Shown here: positions 1-8,771 of the stretch, piece after piece
Numbering within the stretch: the first letter of the stretch is position 1
How the letters are laid out: every line of letters starts with the position of its first letter
Source: Synechococcus sp. M44_DOE_062
Lineage (GTDB): Bacteria; Cyanobacteriota; Cyanobacteriia; Thermostichales; Thermostichaceae
Length of the DNA stretch: 49,576 nt
Assembly (NCBI GenBank): GCA_015295985.1
Contig: DVDX01000003.1
Span: 1-49,576, forward strand
Direction: 5' to 3'
Notes under the pieces: model-generated
What the model saw: the letters and a program-made list of their open reading frames with translations, nothing else
The model's database searches: none
What the model was told of the DNA's origin: nothing
Position numbers and translations under genes: made by a program

Positions 1-48
1 CTGTCGCTTTAGCGGTGCGTAGCACTGTCGCTTTAGCGGTGCGTAGCA
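1..48. repeat. 24-bp unit, two perfect tandem copies
   Basis: Positions 1-24 and 25-48 are identical, each ending in GCGGTGCGTAGCA. The array may continue beyond the left edge. A diverged partial copy of its core lies at 30672-30691, upstream of petA (17 of 20 bases match by eye), so the unit looks like a dispersed repeat. Function unknown. Confidence 0.85.
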
Positions 49-59
49 CTATAATCAAC

Positions 60-225
60 TTGGTTGTACAAAACGGCATTGCCGGAATCTGGTACAGCTA
101 CGCGGTGAGGCATCCCGTGTCTGCTCGTGGAGGGTTCTTGTGTAGGCTCCCCGTTGAAGCGAGAAGCCCGCACTTTATGCGTCAGCATGAATGCAGGAGT
201 ATGTCACCAGGTTAGATCCGGATCG
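60..225 (+). mobile_element. possible eroded 3' end of an IS200/IS605-type tnpB
   Basis: One forward frame reads ESGTATR, a stop, then further on SPLKREARTL. This recalls the ends of cyanobacterial TnpB proteins, where a GTA(C)G-like motif is followed by an S-x-KQEA-like tail. Downstream bases at about 165-206 can fold weakly and end in GTATGTCAC, as right ends of such elements often do. No zinc finger or RuvC motif is present and the frame is broken. The reading is by eye only and is tentative. Confidence 0.3.
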
Positions 226-236
226 GAGTCATCGCA

Positions 237-602
237 ATGCTGAAATGCACCACTCGCCACGTCCATATCTTTGCCGGTGAAGTTACTGCCGACAACAACT
301 TCGTGCCCCGCGACGACCTGTTTACCCTCGACGTGGATCCGGACAATGAGCTGGTCTGGACGGATGCTGCGCTCCAGAAGGTCTATGCCCGTTTCGAAGA
401 ACTGGTGGAAGAGTACCGAGGGCGAGATTTGACCGAGTACAACATCCGCCGCATTGGGTCTGACCTGGAACATTTCATCCGATCCCTGCTCAAGCAAGGG
501 GAGATTGCCTACAACCTGCAAGGGCGTGCCCCCAACTTCAGCATGGGCTTTCCCCAGATCCCTGCCGAAGAAATGGTCGGCCAGTACATTCCCAAGGGCT
601 AG
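237..602 (+). CDS. ndhM: NAD(P)H-quinone oxidoreductase subunit M (NdhM)
   Basis: Encodes a 121-residue protein matching NdhM, a small peripheral subunit of the photosynthetic NDH-1 complex on the thylakoid membrane, which takes part in cyclic electron flow and respiration. The N-terminal stretch KCTTRHVHIFAGEV and the later segment EYNIRRIGSDLEHFIRSLL are characteristic, and the length is normal for the family. The ATG at 237 follows a GGAG at 224-227 at reasonable spacing. It is the first intact gene of the window; the DUF2996 gene starts 80 bp downstream on the same strand, so co-transcription is possible. Confidence 0.93.
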   Translation: MLKCTTRHVHIFAGEVTADNNFVPRDDLFTLDVDPDNELVWTDAALQKVYARFEELVEEYRGRDLTEYNIRRIGSDLEHFIRSLLKQGEIAYNLQGRAPNFSMGFPQIPAEEMVGQYIPKG

Positions 603-682
603 CTCTTTGCCGGTTCTGGGCAGAGTTTTTGATGGTTTTGCATCTGAGTCTTTCACCCATCTCATTGTCGGAGCGTTTCCCT

Positions 683-1108
683 ATGTCTGGAGAACCCACC
701 CCCGAAGTTGCTGCTACCGAGAAACCTGCTGAAGCTGCCAAGCCTGCTGCTGAGGATTCCCCCAAAGCTGCCGGGAAAAAAGTCGCTAAGGAAGAAAAGC
801 CTTTCGAGCAACAGATCACGGAAGAGGTGATCCCGGCGGCTATTGCAGCTTTTCAAAAACGGGGGGTCAACGATCTGGAGCTGCGCCTAGAAGGCAAGAC
901 GCTGATCGGGGCGTTTGCAGGAGGCAAGAAGCAGTTCAGCGTGCTGTTTGCCGAGGGATCCTTGAATGGTCGCAAGTTCTTCCGCTGTACCACCGAAGGA
1001 TCCCCAGCCAGCACCATCGAGTCTTTTATGATCGACGAGCGGCGCGTGGATGTCAACCTATTTGTGTTTTATTTGGTGCAGCGCCTTTACGCTCAGCAGT
1101 GGTATTGA
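683..1108 (+). CDS. DUF2996 family protein
   Basis: A 141-residue protein with an Ala/Lys/Pro-rich, probably disordered N-terminus (about residues 5-40) followed by a compact conserved domain ending in FYLVQRLYAQQWY, the typical end of the cyanobacterial/plastid DUF2996 family. The frame is open from 629, but the ATG at 683 has GGAG at 670-673 at good spacing and gives the expected N-terminus, so it is preferred. No signal peptide or membrane segment is seen. The biochemical role of the family is not something I can state. Confidence 0.85.
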   Translation: MSGEPTPEVAATEKPAEAAKPAAEDSPKAAGKKVAKEEKPFEQQITEEVIPAAIAAFQKRGVNDLELRLEGKTLIGAFAGGKKQFSVLFAEGSLNGRKFFRCTTEGSPASTIESFMIDERRVDVNLFVFYLVQRLYAQQWY

Positions 1109-1153
1109 GTTCGGGTGACCTAGGGGGATCCCTGCCTGAGGAATTGTAAACAG

Positions 1154-1351
1154 GTGCCACCCCCTATCGACATTGCTCATGGACCCCATGTAGAAAATGT
1201 TTTGGTTTGGCAAAGGCGGGATCCATCCGGCGATATTCTTTGGCTTGCCTGCGATCCCAGAGCGAGCACTGCTGCTGCTGCTTTCTCGGGGGATGAGCTG
1301 CGCACTTGCATCGAGGAACAGTACTGCTACGCCGAGATCAACGGTTTATAG
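1154..1351 (+). CDS. small hypothetical protein
   Basis: A 65-residue open frame starting with GTG. I do not recognise the family. The composition looks protein-like: a hydrophobic core ENVLVWQ then ILWLACDPR, and an acidic end CIEEQYCYAEINGL. It sits 45 bp after the DUF2996 gene on the same strand and no clear ribosome binding site precedes it. It could be a lineage-specific small protein or a chance frame. Confidence 0.4.
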   Translation: MPPPIDIAHGPHVENVLVWQRRDPSGDILWLACDPRASTAAAAFSGDELRTCIEEQYCYAEINGL

Positions 1352-1708
1352 TCTTTCAGGTTAGGGTGAAGCACCCGGGCTACTGTGTTGCTACGCAACG
1401 TTGCCGCGACCATGCCGGCGGGACGGAGTCCTTGAAAAGCCTTCTGGCCCTTGCATCCAACGTTTTAGGTGGGGGCGCAGTGCCCTAGTTTGAATCAAAG
1501 TGACCCCAGTTCCGTAGAGAGCTGCTCCTGGAGTTCAGGTCTCCAGCACATGGCTTAGTTTGAGCCTGAACCCAGTTGGCCCAGAGGTTGTTCAAGGTAG
1601 GGATCCCCAGTGCAGGGATCCCTTGCCATTGCAAGGAATGCTCTATCGAGACCAAAAACGATTATCGTTTGTAAATAAAGGTAAGGCTCTGCTACGGGAG
1701 GTCTCGAA
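1352..1708. other. 357-bp spacer upstream of glgA
   Basis: No convincing gene. It contains two related segments (about 1486-1511 and 1556-1577, both beginning TAGTTTGA and ending CCCAGTT), two GGGATCCC palindromes at 1600-1607 and 1615-1622, and a 6-bp-stem hairpin at 1621-1636 (CCTTGC, 4-base loop, GCAAGG). The promoter and leader of glgA must lie here, but I cannot place -35/-10 boxes with confidence. Confidence 0.6.
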
Positions 1709-3184
1709 ATGTACATCGTGCAGATTGCGTCTGAATGTGCCCCGGTCATCAAGGCAGGGGGACTGGGGGATGTGGTGTACGGCCTCAGCCGAGAGCTGGA
1801 AGTGCGGGGGCACTGTGTCGAGCTGGTTTTGCCCAAGTACGACACCATGCGCTACGACCAGATTTGGGGCTTGCACGATGCCTATCGCGATCTCTGGGTG
1901 CCCTGGTACGGGGGAGCCATTCACTGCTCGGTGTACTGCGGCTGGGTGCATGGCCGCCTTTGCTTTTTCATTGAGCCCCACTCAGGAGACAACTTCTTCA
2001 ATCGCGGGTGCTATTACGGCTGCCCGGATGACAACATGCGTTTTGCTTTTTTTAGCAAGGCGGCTCTAGAGTTTCTCCTGCAAAGCAACAAGCGCCCAGA
2101 TGTGATCCATTGCCACGACTGGCAGACAGGGTTGGTGCCGGTGCTGCTGTTTGAGATCTACAAGTACCATGGCATGGGAAATCAGCGGGTATGCTACACC
2201 ATTCACAACTTCAAGCACCAAGGCTTTGGCGGCCCAGAGATTCTTTGGGCTACCGGCCTCAACCGTGAACCCTATTACTTCCACTACGACCGTTTGCGCG
2301 ATAACTTCAACCCTTTTTCTCTCAACTTTATGAAGGGAGGAATTGTTTTTTCAAACTTTGTTACCACAGTCTCTCCCAATCACGCGCTGGAGGTGCAATT
2401 TGGCGACTACGGCTATGGACTAGGCCATACCCTCTACCTGCACCGGCACAAGTTTCGCGGCGTTTTGAACGGCATTGATTACGACATTTGGAACCCGGAG
2501 ATCGACCGCTTTATCCCCGCACGCTACACCGCTCAAACGCTGGAAGACAAAGCCAAAAACAAAAAAGCCCTGCGGGAACGGCTGCTATTGCAAGATGTTA
2601 ACAAGCCTATTGTTGCCTATATCGGGCGGTTAGACGAGCAAAAGGGCGTGCATTTGGTGCATCATGCCATCTACCGCTCGCTGTTCAAAAATGCCCAATT
2701 TGTTCTCCTGGGATCCGCTACGGAGCGAGGGATCGGTGCTTGGTTTGCCCACGAGAAAAGCTACCTCAACGACAACCCCGATGTTCATCTCGAACTGGGC
2801 TTTAACGAAGAACTCTCTCACCTGATCTATGCCGGCGCGGATGTGATCGTGGTGCCCAGCCACTACGAACCCTGTGGACTCACCCAGATGATTGGCTTGA
2901 AATATGGCACGGTTCCGGTGGTAAGAGGAGTGGGTGGCCTGGTGGATACCATCTTTGACCGCGACTACGATCCCCACAAATTGCCGGAGCAGCGCAACGG
3001 TTACGTCTTTTATCACACAGATCCGGCTGCTTTGGAGTCGGCTCTGGATCGGGCCATCGATCTTTGGTACACCGCTCCCGACCAGTTTCGCCAACTGCAG
3101 ATGCAAGGCATGAGCTACGACTACTCCTGGAACTACCCTGGCAAGGAGTATCTGGAGATCTACGACTTCATTCGCCACCGCTGA
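1709..3184 (+). CDS. glgA: glycogen synthase, ADP-glucose dependent (GT5)
   Basis: A 491-residue GT5 glycogen/starch synthase that adds glucose from ADP-glucose to the non-reducing end of an alpha-1,4-glucan in the cytoplasm. The N-terminal ADP-glucose-binding motif KAGGLGD is at residues 15-21. The C-terminal Rossmann domain carries YIGRLDEQKG near residue 305 and the catalytic-loop motif HYEPCGLTQ around Glu387. GGGAGG at 1696-1701 precedes the ATG. The next gene is a GH57 branching enzyme, which fits a glycogen-building locus. Cyanobacteria often have two synthases; this could be either isoform. Confidence 0.95.
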   Translation: MYIVQIASECAPVIKAGGLGDVVYGLSRELEVRGHCVELVLPKYDTMRYDQIWGLHDAYRDLWVPWYGGAIHCSVYCGWVHGRLCFFIEPHSGDNFFNRGCYYGCPDDNMRFAFFSKAALEFLLQSNKRPDVIHCHDWQTGLVPVLLFEIYKYHGMGNQRVCYTIHNFKHQGFGGPEILWATGLNREPYYFHYDRLRDNFNPFSLNFMKGGIVFSNFVTTVSPNHALEVQFGDYGYGLGHTLYLHRHKFRGVLNGIDYDIWNPEIDRFIPARYTAQTLEDKAKNKKALRERLLLQDVNKPIVAYIGRLDEQKGVHLVHHAIYRSLFKNAQFVLLGSATERGIGAWFAHEKSYLNDNPDVHLELGFNEELSHLIYAGADVIVVPSHYEPCGLTQMIGLKYGTVPVVRGVGGLVDTIFDRDYDPHKLPEQRNGYVFYHTDPAALESALDRAIDLWYTAPDQFRQLQMQGMSYDYSWNYPGKEYLEIYDFIRHR

Positions 3185-3346
3185 GCCTGACGGCGATCCC
3201 CAGCGATCCCAGCCCTTGACCCCAAGGATGAAATGCTGGACGATAGGTAGCAATCGCGGGCTTAACCTTCTCTACAGATTTGCTGCTGAAGTGAAGAAGG
3301 GAGGCCTGCTCCGTTATCTTTTCCTGCTTGAGGATCCCTGGCTGCT

Positions 3347-4954
3347 ATGGGTTATCTCGCTTTGGTGCTCCACGCCCACCTGCCGTTTGTGCGCCACCCT
3401 GAACAAGACTTTGTGCTGGAAGAAGAATGGCTCTACGAAGCCATCACGGAGACCTATGTCCCCCTGCTGCACATGTTCGAGGGGCTACAGCGAGATGGCA
3501 TTGATTTTCGTTTCACCATGTCCCTGACGCCACCCTTGGTGTCGATGCTGCGGGATCCCTTGCTGCAGGAGCGCTACGACCACTACTTGACCAAGCTGGA
3601 AGAACTGGCCCAACTGGAGTACGACAAAAACACCACCAACGGCCACATTCGCTACCTAGCCGAGCACTACATCAAGCAATTTGCCATGGTGCGGGATCTC
3701 TGGGAGCGCTATGACCGGGATCTGGTGCGGGCCTTTCGACAGTTTCAAGACAGTGGCAACCTGGAGATCATCACCTGTGGGGCTACCCATGGCTACCTGC
3801 CCCTGATGCAGATGTACCCACAGGCGGTTTGGGCCCAGCTCATCGTTGCCTGCGAGCACTACAACGAACACTTTGGCCAGTGGCCGCGGGGGATCTGGCT
3901 GCCGGAATGCGCCTATTACCAAGGGCTGGAACGGATGATCGCCGATGCCGGCCTGCGCTACATGATCACCGACGCCCATGGTCTTCTCTACGCCAAGCCA
4001 CGGCCCCGCTACGGCATGTACGCCCCCATTTTTACCGAGACCGGTGTTGCCGTCTTTGGGCGAGATCACGAATCCTCGCAGCAGGTGTGGTCGGCGGAGG
4101 TGGGTTACCCAGGGGATCCGGTTTACCGCGAGTTCTACAAAGACCTGGGGTATGAAGCCGACTACGAGTACATCAAGCCCTACATCATGCCCAACGGCCA
4201 ACGAAAAAATACTGGCATCAAATACCACCGCATCACCGGGCGCAATTTGGATTTGGGGCAAAAGCAGCTTTACGATCCCTACTGGGCGCGGGAGAAAGCG
4301 GCAGAGCATGCGGGCAACTTCATGTTCAACCGGCAGCGGCAAATTGAGCACCTCTACAGCGTGATGGGACGTCCGCCGCTGGTGGTGGCCCCCTACGATG
4401 CCGAGTTGTTCGGCCACTGGTGGTATGAAGGTCCCTGGTTTTTGGATTTTCTCATCCGCAAGAGCTACTTCGACCAGTCCACCTACCGTATGACCCACCT
4501 GGCCGAGTACCTGAAAGAGAACCCCACCCAACAGGTGTGCAAACCCGCCCAATCCAGTTGGGGGGCGCGCGGCTTCCATGAATACTGGCTTAACCCCAGC
4601 AACGCTTGGATTTATCCCCATTTGCACAAGGCCACCGAGCGGATGATTGAGTTGAGCCGTCGTGAGCCCGCCGATGACCTGGAGTGGCGAGCCTTGAACC
4701 AGGCGGCGCGAGAATTGCTGCTGGCTCAATCTTCCGACTGGGCTTTTATCATGCGTACGGGGACGATGGTTCCTTATGCGGTGCGCCGCACCAAGTCCCA
4801 TCTGCTGCGCTTCAATCACCTCTACGAGAAGATCAAGGAGGGTCGGTTTCGGCGGGAGAAGGCCACTCCTGAAGAGGAGCAGTGGCTGGCCAAGGTGGAA
4901 TATATGGACAACATCTTCCCCAATCTCAACTACCGAGTTTACCGACCCCTCTAA
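3347..4954 (+). CDS. GH57 1,4-alpha-glucan branching enzyme
   Basis: A 535-residue GH57 protein. It should introduce alpha-1,6 branches into the glucan made by the upstream synthase. Diagnostic motifs are HAHLPF (residues 9-14), WLPECAY with predicted nucleophile Glu187, and APYDAELFGHWW with predicted acid/base Asp351, followed by an alpha-helical C-terminal domain. The length is normal for the GH57 branching-enzyme group (DUF1957-type C-terminus). It lies 162 bp after glgA on the same strand. GH57 also contains amylases and 4-alpha-glucanotransferases, but motif layout and neighbour favour branching activity. Confidence 0.88.
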   Translation: MGYLALVLHAHLPFVRHPEQDFVLEEEWLYEAITETYVPLLHMFEGLQRDGIDFRFTMSLTPPLVSMLRDPLLQERYDHYLTKLEELAQLEYDKNTTNGHIRYLAEHYIKQFAMVRDLWERYDRDLVRAFRQFQDSGNLEIITCGATHGYLPLMQMYPQAVWAQLIVACEHYNEHFGQWPRGIWLPECAYYQGLERMIADAGLRYMITDAHGLLYAKPRPRYGMYAPIFTETGVAVFGRDHESSQQVWSAEVGYPGDPVYREFYKDLGYEADYEYIKPYIMPNGQRKNTGIKYHRITGRNLDLGQKQLYDPYWAREKAAEHAGNFMFNRQRQIEHLYSVMGRPPLVVAPYDAELFGHWWYEGPWFLDFLIRKSYFDQSTYRMTHLAEYLKENPTQQVCKPAQSSWGARGFHEYWLNPSNAWIYPHLHKATERMIELSRREPADDLEWRALNQAARELLLAQSSDWAFIMRTGTMVPYAVRRTKSHLLRFNHLYEKIKEGRFRREKATPEEEQWLAKVEYMDNIFPNLNYRVYRPL

Positions 4955-4970
4955 GCAGTGTTGATCCCAA

Positions 4971-5012
4971 CTCTCCTCTCCCTTTGGGAGAAGGGCTGAG
5001 GGTGAGGGTCAG
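4971..5012. repeat. dispersed GC-rich repeat, copy 1
   Basis: A CTCTCCC...GGGAGAAGG inverted segment is followed by GGGCTGAGGGTGAGGG. A related copy lies at 35188-35235, sharing that 16-base core. Here it sits between the convergent GH57 gene and ilvB and can form a hairpin, so it may also end transcription. Confidence 0.6.
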
Positions 5013-5072
5013 GAGTCGGCAGAGAGAACTTGGGATCCCAGCTTCCCCAGCCGAATGGCCAGGCTGCCGGTT

Positions 5073-6869
5073 CTAGAGCTTGGTGCCGCACTCGGCGCAG
5101 AACTTATGTAGGGTAGGGTTTTTGGTGCCGCAGTTGGGGCAGTAGATCAGCTCTGCCGCCTGCTCCAGTTGCCGCTTCTCCGGCAGCCCGATCATCTGAT
5201 AGTTGGCTTTGCCAGCGGGCACCATCGGGTAGCAGTTTTCATCCCGCTTGACCACAAAGTCGGCCACTACCGGCCCCTCGTGCTTGAGGATCTCCTGGAT
5301 GGCATCTTCCAGTTGGTCGGGGTGATCGACGCGGATCCCTTTCACCCCAAAAGCCTCGGCCAGCTTAACAAAATCCGGCATGCCGGGGGACATATCCGAG
5401 TGGGAGTAGCGCTCGCCGTGGAAGGCCTGCTGCCACTGCCGCACCATGCCCTGCCAGCCGTTGTTGATGATGGCCACCTTGGTGGCAATGCCGTACTGGG
5501 CCACCGTGCCCAGCTCTTGCATGTTCATCTGGAAGCTGGCGTCGCCGCTGATGCAGATCACCTCTTGATCCGGCAGGGCCACCTTGACCCCCATCGCCGC
5601 CGGGAACCCGTAGCCCATGGTGCCTAGCCCAGAACTGGAGATCCATTGGCGCGGCCCATTGCGCAGAAACTGTGCGGCCCACATCTGATGCTGGCCAACA
5701 TCGGTGGTGTAGTAAGCGTGGGGGGCATGACGACGAAAGGCATCGATCACCTGTTGAGGAGCAATCACGCCTTCGTAGCTGGGCACCTGCAGGGGATAGT
5801 CCCGCTTCCAGCGCTCGATCCGATCCAGCCAAGCCTGAGTTAGGCCGGGGGTAGAAGGCATTTTGCTCAGTTGGGCCAACATCTCCACCAGAACGGTGCG
5901 CACATCCCCCACAATCGGCACATCCGGGGCACGGTTTTTGCCCACCTCGGCTGGGTCGATGTCGATGTGAATGACTTTGGCGTGCTTGGCAAATTCGTCC
6001 AGCTTACCGGTCACGCGATCGTCAAAGCGTGCCCCCACCGCAATGAGCAGGTCACACTCGGTAACGGCGAAGTTGGCATAGGCCGTGCCGTGCATGCCGA
6101 GCATCCCCACCGACAGGGGATCGTTCTCATCGAAGGCCCCTTTGCCCATGAGGGTGGTGGTTACCGGGATCCGATAGGTGTGGGCCAGCTCGGCAATTTC
6201 GGCGTGGGCACCGGAGATAATCGCCCCACCCCCCACATAGAGCAAGGGCCGTTTGGCCTGTAGGATCAGCTTGGCCGCCGCGTGGATTTGCCGCGGGTTG
6301 CCCCGCACGGTGGGCTTGTAGCCGGGGATATTGACCTCGCTGACAGGTTGATAGTCAAACTCTTCCAGGCCCACATCTTTGGGGATGTCAATCAACACCG
6401 GCCCAGGCCGTCCTGTCCCGGCAATGTGAAAAGCCTCTGCCACGATCCGAGACATTTGGCGCGGATCCCGTACCACGTAGGAGTGCTTGACAATCGGCAG
6501 GGTGATGCCAAAAATATCCGTCTCCTGGAAGCCGTCGGTGCCGATCAAATGGCGGGGCACCTGCCCGGTGATAACCACCATCGGTACAGAGTCCATCATG
6601 GCGTTGGCAATGCCCGTCACCAGGTTGGTCGCCCCTGGGCCAGAGGTAGCAAAACACACTCCAACCTTGCCAGTGGCGCGAGCATATCCATCGGCAGCGT
6701 GGGCAGCCGCTTGTTCATGGCGAACCAGGTAATGTTTGAGCAGCCCCTGAGACTCGGCTTTGTACAGCTCGTCGTAGATGGGGAGGATGGCTCCCCCTGG
6801 ATAGCCAAAGATGTGTTGCACCCCGTGCCGGTGCAGGCTATCCACCAACGCATATCCACCAGTCGCCAC
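5073..6869 (-). CDS. ilvB: acetolactate synthase large subunit with C-terminal zinc ribbon
   Basis: A 598-residue ThDP enzyme that condenses two pyruvates, or pyruvate and 2-oxobutyrate, in branched-chain amino acid synthesis. Visible are the N-terminal [15 protein letters not shown] segment, the catalytic-Glu region [18 protein letters not shown] and the ThDP/Mg motif GDASFQMN. After the usual end, a short tail carries Cys577-x2-Cys580-x10-Cys591-x2-Cys594, a zinc-ribbon pattern not normally part of this enzyme. The start is GTG at 6869 preceded on the coding strand by GGGGAGA; no nearer ATG fits the conserved N-terminus. No small subunit (ilvH) gene is adjacent. It is divergent from the PMT-like gene. 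Confidence 0.95.
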   Translation of the reverse strand: MATGGYALVDSLHRHGVQHIFGYPGGAILPIYDELYKAESQGLLKHYLVRHEQAAAHAADGYARATGKVGVCFATSGPGATNLVTGIANAMMDSVPMVVITGQVPRHLIGTDGFQETDIFGITLPIVKHSYVVRDPRQMSRIVAEAFHIAGTGRPGPVLIDIPKDVGLEEFDYQPVSEVNIPGYKPTVRGNPRQIHAAAKLILQAKRPLLYVGGGAIISGAHAEIAELAHTYRIPVTTTLMGKGAFDENDPLSVGMLGMHGTAYANFAVTECDLLIAVGARFDDRVTGKLDEFAKHAKVIHIDIDPAEVGKNRAPDVPIVGDVRTVLVEMLAQLSKMPSTPGLTQAWLDRIERWKRDYPLQVPSYEGVIAPQQVIDAFRRHAPHAYYTTDVGQHQMWAAQFLRNGPRQWISSSGLGTMGYGFPAAMGVKVALPDQEVICISGDASFQMNMQELGTVAQYGIATKVAIINNGWQGMVRQWQQAFHGERYSHSDMSPGMPDFVKLAEAFGVKGIRVDHPDQLEDAIQEILKHEGPVVADFVVKRDENCYPMVPAGKANYQMIGLPEKRQLEQAAELIYCPNCGTKNPTLHKFCAECGTKL

Positions 6870-7084
6870 GATGTCTTCTCCCCACTGAGATGACCGGATG
6901 TTGAGCGCCTGCTTTCAGGAGCGCCGGCGCAGACAGGGTAGTGGCCAGCAGTTGGCCAACTTTGTATTTAATTCTACAGTCTAGCAGCGGTCTGCTCTGG
7001 AATCCCTCAGACTTTCCCAGTCGGCTAAAGTAACACTGGGGATCCCTGGGGATCCTTGCCGGATGTGTTGAAGGTGCCCCATCC

Positions 7085-8662
7085 ATGACTGGAGAGCCAA
7101 CCCCCATTGACTCCGGGCCCGAGCGGTCTCAGGGCAGCTTGCTGCTGTCTGGGCCCATCCTCGGATCCCCGCACAGTGCTGTGGGATCCCGGCAGTGGCT
7201 GGTATGGGGAGCGCTGGGGATCTTTCTGGTGGGCCTGGGGTTGCGCCTGTGGCGGCTGGACGAGTTCCCGGCACCCGTGTTCGATGAGGTGTACTTCCCG
7301 GAGTTTGCCCAGAATTACCTGGATGGCAAGCCTTTTTACGATGTGCATCCCCCCTTGGGAAAGTACTTCATTGCCCTCAGCATTCAGGTGTTTGGCCGCA
7401 ATGAGTGGGGGTTCCGCTTCGCCACCGCTTTTTGTGGATCCCTGATCCCGCTGTTGCTGACCGGCTTGGCCTACCGCCTCACCTACCACGTGGGCTTTGC
7501 CCTATTGAGCGGGGCTTTGCTGCTGACCGATGGGGTGTTTCTGGTGGAATCCCGCTTTGGCCTGATCAACGTGTATCTGGTGGCCTTTGGGCTGGCGGCG
7601 ACTATTCTGCTGCTGAAAGGTCTAGAAGAGCAAGGTTGGCGGCGGGCTGCTTACTTTACTTGCTCCGGGATCTTGTTGGGGGCGGCAGCTTCGGTGAAGT
7701 GGAATGGCCTCTGGTTTGCCTTCATGTTTGCTCTGTTGGGGATCCTCGTCTGGGGGGTGGTCTGGCTGCGCCCGCAGTGGATCCCACGGCTGGGCCTTTT
7801 GATCCAGATTCGTCATCTGCGCTGGTGGCACTATGGGTTTTGCTTCATCCTTGCTCCGCTGGCCTTTTACGCCATTCAGTGGATCCCACACCTGCAACTG
7901 AATCCCCAACAGGGGCTAACCCTAGATTGGAGCTGGACGGGCATCCAGAATTACTTGCGATCCCTGGTGCTCATCAACCAATCCATCTACGGTGGACACA
8001 TGGCAGCTCACCTGGTGGTGGACGAAGAGACACCCGTCCACCCCTACTGCTCCACCAGCTTGCGCTCCCTGGTGGCTTGGTTCCCAGCTTTGCGTCCTTG
8101 GCTGACCACGCCCTTAGCCTCGGCAGGAGCTTGGTCCTGGCCAATTCTAGGCCGCCCCGTAGCCTACTACTTCAGCAGTCAGGGCAACCTCTGGCAAGCT
8201 GTTCATGGCCTGGGCAATCCTTGGCTGTGGTGGTTGGGCACGGGATCCATCTTGGCGCTCGTCTGGCGAGGGATCCGCCATTTTCATGGTCTCGAAGCCT
8301 TCATCTTGATCGGCTATGCAGCCAACTACCTGCCTTGGTTTAGGGTCAGCCGCTGCGTTTTCATCTACCACTACATGAGCGCTCTGGCGTTTAGCACCCT
8401 GGCCCTGGCTTGGTTGGTGCTGCTGGGCTGGCAGAGCTATCGCCGCTTTGGGCGCGGGGCGAGCATCACGGCAGTGGCCTTGGTTTTGGCGTCCTTTGTC
8501 TTCTTTTTCCCCGTTTGGCTCGGCCTGCCCCTCAGCCCAAGTGGATTTTACGCCCGCATGTGGTTTCGCTCCAGCCCGGTGCCGCTGTTCTGTTTCAGCC
8601 CTCAATCTTGCCAACAGCCTCCGCTGCGCCTGCCGCCCATTCCCGGCTTGAACTGGATCTGA
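7085..8662 (+). CDS. PMT-like (GT39) membrane glycosyltransferase
   Basis: A 525-residue polytopic membrane protein of the dolichyl-phosphate-mannose-protein mannosyltransferase type. After a polar N-terminus of about 38 residues and the first membrane segment come the acidic loop DEVYF (Asp67, Glu68) and HPPLGK (88-93), both hallmarks of PMT/GT39 enzymes, then many hydrophobic helices. It probably transfers a sugar from a polyprenyl-phosphate donor to an acceptor outside the membrane. The acceptor, protein or glycan, cannot be told from sequence. AAGGTG at about 7069-7074 is a plausible ribosome binding site. Confidence 0.85.
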   Translation: MTGEPTPIDSGPERSQGSLLLSGPILGSPHSAVGSRQWLVWGALGIFLVGLGLRLWRLDEFPAPVFDEVYFPEFAQNYLDGKPFYDVHPPLGKYFIALSIQVFGRNEWGFRFATAFCGSLIPLLLTGLAYRLTYHVGFALLSGALLLTDGVFLVESRFGLINVYLVAFGLAATILLLKGLEEQGWRRAAYFTCSGILLGAAASVKWNGLWFAFMFALLGILVWGVVWLRPQWIPRLGLLIQIRHLRWWHYGFCFILAPLAFYAIQWIPHLQLNPQQGLTLDWSWTGIQNYLRSLVLINQSIYGGHMAAHLVVDEETPVHPYCSTSLRSLVAWFPALRPWLTTPLASAGAWSWPILGRPVAYYFSSQGNLWQAVHGLGNPWLWWLGTGSILALVWRGIRHFHGLEAFILIGYAANYLPWFRVSRCVFIYHYMSALAFSTLALAWLVLLGWQSYRRFGRGASITAVALVLASFVFFFPVWLGLPLSPSGFYARMWFRSSPVPLFCFSPQSCQQPPLRLPPIPGLNWI

Positions 8663-8771
8663 GGGAGGCATGGTAAGCTTTGTGAAGTTTGTTTCGTGAA
8701 ATGCCGCGCTCTGTTACCGGAAGATGGGGTGTGGTTCGCGAAACCTTTGTGGTGGAGGTAGTGGAAACGTC

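Noticed and set aside
15-215. 66-codon plus-strand frame at the left edge
   Set aside because: It crosses the tandem repeat and matches nothing; a different frame gives the better, but broken, TnpB-like reading.
3656-4819. 387-codon minus-strand frame inside the GH57 gene
   Set aside because: Shadow of a gene with all GH57 motifs on the plus strand.
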